Of a DNA stretch of 64,000 bases, positions 58,285-64,000 are shown piece by piece. A program made the translations under genes and the position numbers. Source of the stretch: CAYWWM01 sp965198025 (GTDB lineage Bacteria > Acidobacteriota > Terriglobia > 2-12-FULL-54-10); contig OZ240237.1 in assembly GCA_965198025.1 (NCBI GenBank), forward strand, positions 2,480,001 through 2,544,000, written 5' to 3'. The stretch's first letter is position 1, and every line of letters starts with the position of its first letter. A model generated the notes under the pieces. That model was given only the letters and a program-made list of their open reading frames with translations. It was not told where the DNA came from and searched no databases.

Positions 58285-60447
58285 CTAGAAAATCTCCGGG
58301 AAATAATACGTCAGAACGGCGTTCATGCGCATATCCGCGACCAGGACTTCCTTGTCCTTGGCGTTGATGGCGACGCCGCGCGGCTTGAGCATGGTACTGC
58401 CGGGGCCGCTAATCTTCCATCGCGGGGGAACGTCTCCGTTGTCGGTGATGTTCCAGACGCCGATGAAGACACCCCCGGGCTCCTGCATATCATAAGCACC
58501 GGGCATGGTGGCGATGATCCGGCCCTTGGGCGGATGGACCTGGAGCTGATTGATGCGGAAAATTTGCGTCTTCGGGCCTGCGATGATGCGCAGTGGATCG
58601 GTTTCCCCGTTCGCGGTGCGGTCGTAGATCAGGAGCCGTGAGAACTGGGTTTGCCCCGCGCGGACGATGTCCTTGGCGGTAACGAAGACATTGTTGACAG
58701 GGTCCACGGCCAGTGTTCCCACATCGTCTCTGGTCAAATCCGGACCCGTGATGACGCGGCGCGGCGCGATATTGCCCTGGCCTTCCCGCGGGAACACCAG
58801 AATGTCCCTGCCGTTCGGTACGTAAATCTCGTTGTGGATGGGGTCCACATCAAGCCGGTCGGACCCGCGCAGCATGGTATTGGCGCCTTGGATGATCCGG
58901 ATGGGAGGTTCCTCCCCGTCGGCGCCTCCGCGGAACACCAGGATGGCCCGAGAGAACGGATTGGTGACGTACAACTCATCGTGCACGGGATCATGGCGGA
59001 CATCATGCATGGTGCGGCTGAGCCGGGTCAGTTGCCCTGCAAGGAGACGGTTGGGTCTGGAATTTTCCCCCGCCAGCCTGGCGAAGGCCGCAATCTGCGG
59101 ATGGGCCACTCAGTTGGGAACCAGGATTTCCTCGCGGAGGCTGTCATAGCCGACCGCACCCGGGTTCCCGATCGCCATCGCGACCTTCTCGGCCGGCGCG
59201 CTACGGATGACGCGCTTGGGGGCCACATTTCCGTCGGCGGTCCGGTCGAAGACCGTGGCGCGGTGATTGCCCATGTTGGAGGCCCAAACCTCGTCGTTCT
59301 GAAAATCGACGAAGACGCCGGTCGGGTTCTTGAGCTGCGTCGTGGGGCCGCGGATCACACGAATCGGCGTGGCGTTTCCCCTGTCGGCGGCGCGGAATAC
59401 GAGGATGGAATCGTCGGCATCGTTGGCGACGTAGAGCTCGCCCCGCTCCTCATCCATGAACATGGCAGAGGGCCAGTTCAGACGTGTGTTCGAACCTTCA
59501 ATAATCCACAAGGGCTCGATGTTGCCCTCGCCTTTCAGCGGATATACGGTGATCGAAGGGGGATCGAATCGCGCCTCGATCTCCGGCGTTTCCCGCCCGC
59601 CGACGTTTCCGTGGTTGGCAACGAAGATCAACTGGGTTTTCGTGTCGATGGCAATTCCATGGGGATCTTCCAACTGCGTATTCCCGCCCTTGATCTCCCG
59701 CAACGGCTGCTCATCGCCCTCTGCCATCTTGCGGTAGACCACAATGGAATTGGCGTGCTCCACGGTGAGATACATTTCCTCCCCACCCTCATCCACAGCA
59801 ATCCCGTAGGTGCCATGGGGGGTCTCCAGCTCGCGGGCGGGCCGAATGTCGCCTTGCGCGCCGCGCGGGAACACCACCAAGAGGTCCGTCGTATCATTGT
59901 TCACTGAATAGATGTCACCAGAGCTCGGATCAACATAGAGGCCGCAGTTGAATTCCAGTTTGGTGAGGTCGCCTCCCAACAGCCGCTTCGGCTCGCTGAA
60001 AGCGGCAGTCGGCGGCGTGTTGTCCAACCGGTCGAATACCTTGATGCCGAAGAGATTCTCATCCTGCAGGAGCACTTCGTTGGTATTCAAATCGAGCGCG
60101 ATCGCGCTGTAGGTGGCGTAAGAATCGCGGATGACGCGCACCGGGGGGAGATCCACACCGGCGTCGGACCCTTCGTTGAAGGTGGAGTCCTGCTGCGGGA
60201 GCGAGGCCAAAAAGCTGCCGCTGGCGCTGGCCGGGATCCATTCGCACATCGCACCGTCCTGCATGGCGGGAAACGGTTCGATCGCAACCAACTGGGCTTC
60301 CCCGGTTGGCTGGCGCAAGGCGGCACCGGCGGCTGCTTTCCAATTCACCCGTGTCGCGTCACCGGACAGCAGCACCCAGGCAGCCGCTCCCAAGCAGGAA
60401 ATGATGATTGCGCAACTCATCCACCCAAAGCGTCGTCCCCTTGGCAT
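58285..60447 (-). CDS. Predicted selenoprotein: exported beta-propeller with in-frame TGA (copy B)
   Basis: ATG 60447 follows AGGAGG. The frame runs to TAG at 58285-58287, 720 residues, with one TGA at 59112-59110 (codon 446). It has an N-terminal membrane/signal segment (MSCAIIISCLGAAAWVLLSG), the MCEWIPASASG block, the FNCGLYVDPSSGDIYSVNND Cys-containing blade and repeats like APIRVIRGPTTQLKNPTGVF-type units. Around the TGA the residues are YDSLREEILVPN then VAHPQIAAFARLAGE, as in A and C. The C-terminus (MRMNAVLTYYFPEIF) is also conserved in all three. It is divergent from copy C across 200 bases. Confidence 0.75.
59067..59087 (-). promoter_or_regulatory. SECIS-like hairpin after TGA in copy B
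   Basis: On the minus strand CCTTCGCCA pairs with TGGCGGGGG (nine pairs, two G-U) around GGC, 31 bases after the TGA. At the eighth pair copy A has G-C and copy B has C-G, a compensatory change that keeps the helix. Confidence 0.6.
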
Positions 60448-60647
60448 TCCGTAGCCCTCCTCTGTCCGATCAGTCCCTACAGATACGATGGCATTCTAGC
60501 ATGGCGGTGATCTGAGCCCGGCGACGAATCGGAGTGCGTGGAGGGGGATCCAGCTGCCCATAAATGGATACAGGGTTGGCCAATCCGTGCAAACGTCATA
60601 TACTGCATCGAGCGATCAGTTCGATGCCTGCGAGGGAGGTGTTTGCG
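60448..60647. promoter_or_regulatory. Divergent promoter region of copies B and C
   Basis: The 200 bases between the two start codons hold the promoter of copy C (60576-60604) and, for copy B on the minus strand, a TAGAAT -10-like box near 60490. Shared control of both genes is plausible. Confidence 0.45.
60576..60604 (+). promoter_or_regulatory. Promoter of propeller copy C
   Basis: TTGGCC (60576-60581, 4/6), an exact 17-base spacer, and TATACT (60599-60604, 5/6) precede ATG 60648 by 43 bases. Confidence 0.5.
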
Positions 60648-62831
60648 ATGCGACGAAACAAGCCATCATCCAACCGAAGCGTTCTTGTGGCGCTGTTGCT
60701 TGCCGTGGCTGCCGGGGTGTTGTTTACAGGTCAAGGCACACGGAAGGATATAGTAGCAGGAGGGAAGGCCGCCCAGCGGCAGCCGACAGGCCAGCCACAA
60801 CTGGTGTCCGTCGAACCGGTTCCGGGCATGGACGGTGCGATGTGCGAATGGGTACCGGCGAGCGCGAGTAGCGCGTTGTTCGCCGCATTCCCGCAGGAGA
60901 CCCGGGAAGAAGGCTCGGACATCAACGCCGAGGGCTTTACGGACCGCGCGCCGATCCGGAAGATCCGAGACAATTACCCGACCTACAGCGCCGTTGCCGT
61001 CGACGTCAACACCAACGAAGTCTTTCTGCAGGATGAGAATCTGTTTGGGGTCAAGGTGTTTGACCGGCTGGCCAACACGCCTCCCAATGCCGCCTTCACC
61101 GAGCCGAAGCGGATGCTGGGCGGGGTCCAGACGAAGCTCGAATTCAATTGCGCATTGTATATCGATCCGGTGAACGGCGATCTGTATTCGGTGAACAACG
61201 ACACGGTCGACCGGCTGGTCGTCTTCCCTCGGGGCGCGCAGGGCAACGTGCCACCCATGCGGGAACTGCATTCGCCGCATCGAACTTACGGGATCGCGGT
61301 GGACGAAGAGGCGCAGGAAATGTTCCTGACGGTGCAGCATCCGCCGCAGGTCGTGGTGTATCACAAGACGGCCGAGGGCGAGGATGAGCCGATCCGGGTG
61401 CTGGAAGGGGACCGGACGAAGCTCGAAGACGCGCACGGCATTGCGCTCGACACCGAGCGGGGATTGATGTTCGTGAGCAATCACGGCAGTTCCAGCAGCC
61501 CGCGAATCCGGGGCGGGTGGTTCAATCCCCCGTCCATCAGCGTTTATCCGCTCAAGGCGAGCGGGGATACCCCGCCGCTGCGCATCATCGCGGGTCCGAA
61601 GACGCAGCTCAACTGGCCGGGGCACATTTTCGTGGACCCCGAGCGGGATGAGCTGTTCGTGGCCAACGACGCCGACCATTCCATCCTGGTGTTCCAGGTA
61701 ACCGACGAGGGCGACGTGGCCCCGACGCGGGTCCTCAAGGGACCGAATACGGGTCTGTCGAATCCCACTGGCTTGTTCGTCGATACCAAGAACGATGAGC
61801 TGTTCGTCTCCAACATGGGGAATCACTCCGCAACGGTGTACCCACGGGATGCCAACGGAGACGTGGCGCCGTTGCGGACCATCCGCAGCGCGCCGGCCGG
61901 GAAGCAGGCACAGATCATCGGAAACCCCGGCGCGGTCGCCTATGACAGCCGGCGGGAGGAAATCCTGGTGCCCAACTGAGTGGCGCATCCGCAGATCGTG
62001 ATCTTCGCCAGGTTGGCGGGGGAAAACGCACAGCCCAGCCGCGTGATCGCCGGACAACGGACTCTGCTCGCGCGGACGATGCATGACATTCGCTACGATG
62101 CCGTGAATGACGAAATCCTTGTAGCCAATCCCTTTGCGCAGGCCATCATGACGTTTCGCGGCGGCGCGGAGGGCGAGGAACCGCCCATCCGGGTGATTCA
62201 GGGTCCGAGCACCGAGATTCAGGCGCAAGTGGACCGGCTCGACGTGGATCCTATAAACGACGAAATCTTTGTGCCCAACCACGATCAGATTCTTGTCTAT
62301 CCGCGCACAGGCAACGGTGATGTGGCGCCGATCCGGATCATCAAGGGGCCGGATACGCATCTCGATGACGTGGAGTCGATCGCGGTGGATCCGGTGAGCA
62401 ACATACTCGTTGTGGCTGGGGCGCGCCCGGCAGTGGCTCCGGGACAAACCGGCGGGGGCGGGCAGACGGAAGGCGGCGGCGGGGAGTTGATTCTCTTCCG
62501 ACGCAGTGACAACGGCAACGTCCGGCCGCTCGGGATCATCGGAGGCCCCAAGGCCGAAATCGTCCGCATCAACCAGATTCAGATCCACAACGGGTGGATC
62601 ATCGCAACACAGCCGGGCAAGTACGAAGAGCAGGAGCCGGAAGGGGTATTTGTCGGCGTCTGGAGCATCCACGACCGAGGCGACGTCGCGCCGCGCTGGA
62701 AACTCGGGGGAGAGAACACGGAAATCAAGAAACCCCGGGGCGTGGTCCTGAACCCGGCGCACAAGGAGATGATCGTCGCTGACATGCGCCTCAATACGAT
62801 TCTGACGTATTATTTCCCGGAGCTTTTCTAG
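60648..62831 (+). CDS. Predicted selenoprotein: exported beta-propeller with in-frame TGA (copy C)
   Basis: ATG 60648 (MRRNKPSSN) follows GGGAGGTG. The frame runs to TAG at 62829-62831, 727 residues, with one TGA at 61977-61979 (codon 444). Signal segment (SVLVALLLAVAAGVLFTGQG), MCEWVPASAS, FNCALYIDPVNGDLYSVNND and the blade repeats are shared with A and B. The TGA blade reads YDSRREEILVPN, TGA, VAHPQIVIFARLAGE and aligns with the following blade RYDAVNDEILVANPFAQAIM, so the unknown residue sits in the loop after the VxN strand. A Gly-rich insert (GQTGGGGQTEGGGGE) near residue 600 is unique to this copy. The next gene is an alpha/beta hydrolase 18 bases on. Confidence 0.75.
62002..62022 (+). 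promoter_or_regulatory. SECIS-like hairpin after TGA in copy C
   Basis: TCTTCGCCA pairs with TGGCGGGGG (nine pairs, three G-U) around GGT, 31 bases after the TGA. The loop has G in its first two positions as in copies A and B. Confidence 0.6.
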
Positions 62832-62849
62832 CTCAGAAAGGCTCTTCTC

Positions 62850-63764
62850 ATGAAAAGCGAAGCAGTCTCCTTCTATAGTGAGGGAGCAAAGATGGCGGGG
62901 ATTCTGCGGCTGCCGGACGAGCCGGGCTCGGAGCCGCGGCCGGGCATCGTGCAGGGGCCGGGCTGGCTAGGGCTGAAGGACTCGAAGCTCTACGCGCGCT
63001 ATCACCAGAGCTTTACGGACGCCGGCTACGTAGTGCTGGTCTTCGACTATCGCGGCTTCGGCGGCAGCGAGGGCGACCGTACCGTGATTCTGCCCGCATC
63101 GCAGGCTGACGACATCCGCAACGCGATTACCTACCTCCAGACACGGCCCGAGGTGGACGCGCGCCGCATCGGGTTGTTCGGGTCCGGCGGCACCGGCGGC
63201 GCCACCCCGATCTACGTGGCGGCGGTTGACCAGCGGGTGCAGTGCGTGGTCAGCAACTACGCTTTCGCAACCGGCCGCGAGTGGCTGCGCAGCATGCGCC
63301 GCGAGTATGAGTGGCTGGAGTTCCTCAAGCGTCTCGAAGAGGACCGCCGCAAGCGCGTTCTCGAGGGGACGGGTGAGATGGTGGACCCGCGCGAAGGCCT
63401 GATGGTGGCGACGCCGGAGCGCAAGAAAACCACAGTCAAGAAGGATGTCGAGCACCTGATTCCGAACCGCGTCTCGCTGCGCTCGGCCGACGGCCTGCTC
63501 GAATTCAACCCGGAAGATTACGTCAGCCGCGTTGCGCCGCGCGCGATCCTGTTCATTTCGACCGAGCACGACGCAGTGACACCGGAAGACCAGACCTTTC
63601 GGCTCTATGAAAAGGCCGGCCAACCCAAGAAACTCATATTGCAAAAGGAAACATCGCACTACGCGGCCTACGGGGACTGCTTCGATGTCGTCACGCCGCA
63701 GATCATCGACTGGTATGACCGCTATCTCAAGTACGAGCGGGTCGAGTGGCGCGAGGAAACGTAA
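62850..63764 (+). CDS. Alpha/beta hydrolase (acetyl-xylan esterase/dienelactone hydrolase-like)
   Basis: The 304-residue product has the alpha/beta-hydrolase core: PGIVQGPGWLG, YVVLVFDYRGFGGSEGDRT, then the nucleophile-elbow region GLFGSGGTGGATP, the acid in STEHDAVTPED and the histidine in ETSHYAAYGD. At the position of the usual GxSxG serine this protein reads GGTGG, so the nucleophile would be Thr or the protein may lack esterase activity. It follows copy C closely and may share its transcript. Substrate unknown. Confidence 0.85.
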   Translation: MKSEAVSFYSEGAKMAGILRLPDEPGSEPRPGIVQGPGWLGLKDSKLYARYHQSFTDAGYVVLVFDYRGFGGSEGDRTVILPASQADDIRNAITYLQTRPEVDARRIGLFGSGGTGGATPIYVAAVDQRVQCVVSNYAFATGREWLRSMRREYEWLEFLKRLEEDRRKRVLEGTGEMVDPREGLMVATPERKKTTVKKDVEHLIPNRVSLRSADGLLEFNPEDYVSRVAPRAILFISTEHDAVTPEDQTFRLYEKAGQPKKLILQKETSHYAAYGDCFDVVTPQIIDWYDRYLKYERVEWREET

Positions 63765-63779
63765 CGGGCGAGGCGGACG

Positions 63780-64000
63780 ATGCTGGTGAACCTGAACCGG
63801 ACGTTGCTTTTGGAGGCGCCTCAGCAGGAGGCGTGGCGTCTTCTGCGGGACACCCCGCGGCTGGCAGTCCTGATGCCCGGCGTGGAAGGCGTCACATCCG
63901 AGAACGGAGCTGCTACCGGAACCGCCGGCGCGCTCGAAAAACATCTGGCGGACGTCGCCGAGAAAGTGGGGCCGTTCCGGCTGCAGCTCAAGATGGCGGT
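63780..64000 (+). CDS. CoxG/SRPBCC-family protein, truncated by the window edge
   Basis: ATG 63780 opens MLVNLNRTLLLEAPQQEAWR and LLRDTPRLAVLMPGVEGV, the typical start of the SRPBCC (START-like) group of CO dehydrogenase subunit G proteins, and is still open at the right edge (73 codons, ending GPFRLQLKMAV). Family members bind hydrophobic ligands or help load the molybdenum enzyme into the membrane. A coxMSL operon would be expected to follow, which cannot be seen. Confidence 0.7.
   Translation, partial: MLVNLNRTLLLEAPQQEAWRLLRDTPRLAVLMPGVEGVTSENGAATGTAGALEKHLADVAEKVGPFRLQLKMA

Overview
The window is a GC-rich bacterial chromosome segment carrying about 49 intact or edge-truncated protein genes, one tRNA and one visibly broken gene. 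No rRNA, CRISPR array, transposase or complete prophage is visible. The gene set (YtcJ-type secreted amidohydrolases, a DUF1080 lipoprotein, an FrdABCD complex, an Mrp antiporter operon, TreX/Z/Y trehalose genes, large SMC, RarA, LepA) together with a dispersed intergenic repeat containing GTCATCCCGAG...GGATCTGCTCTT suggests an environmental Acidobacteriota-like organism. That assignment is an inference; there is no marker gene for it here.

Layout. 1-4.1 kb: start of an off-edge gene, an amidohydrolase, an APC permease, a small unknown gene and tRNA-Asp. 4.1-6.5 kb: a double-domain SagB-type oxidoreductase and a ferritin-like protein with a Cys-containing tail. 6.7-15.4 kb: housekeeping genes (YyaL-type thioredoxin/epimerase protein, IlvD, cold-shock protein, Sua5/TsaC, TrmH-type methylase, RarA, RRM protein, small basic protein). 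15.4-19.4 kb: an accessory stretch with dispersed repeats, a ParE/Phd-type toxin-antitoxin pair and an overlapping AlbA_2-ATPase/ParA pair. 19.7-28.1 kb: SMC, beta-propeller copy A and LepA. 28.3-35.3 kb: a degraded gene, a second amidohydrolase, a DsbA-like thiol oxidoreductase, a DUF1080 lipoprotein, an ABM-fold monooxygenase-like protein and asparaginase. 35.7-38.9 kb: frdABCD. 39.1-41.7 kb: small unknown genes and a Fic protein. 42.0-47.7 kb: mrpABCDEFG. 47.7-50.7 kb: a ClC channel coupled to a TPR protein. 51.2-58.2 kb: glgX(treX)-treZ-treY, which convert glycogen to trehalose. 58.3-62.8 kb: divergent beta-propeller copies B and C, followed by an alpha/beta hydrolase and the start of a CoxG-like gene.

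The outstanding signal is the trio of paralogous exported beta-propeller genes (23727-25949, 58285-60447, 60648-62831). Each is split by one in-frame TGA at exactly the same alignment position (..VPN-TGA-VAHPQI..). The propeller blade is continuous across the TGA. In all three, 31 nt after the TGA there is a 9-bp hairpin with a GG(C/U) apical loop, with a compensatory base-pair change between copies. All three genes end in TAG. This is what a bacterial selenocysteine codon plus SECIS element looks like, and I know of no described NHL/SMP-30-type propeller selenoprotein family. No selA/selB/selC/selD gene is in the window, so decoding ability must be checked elsewhere in the genome.

Other notable items are a 9-bp minisatellite that occurs both between genes and inside the SMC head domain, a tRNA-Asp with a poorly paired anticodon stem and a 17-nt inverted copy of its anticodon arm nearby, an amidohydrolase lacking the usual first metal-binding motif, and the ParA/AlbA_2 two-gene unit.
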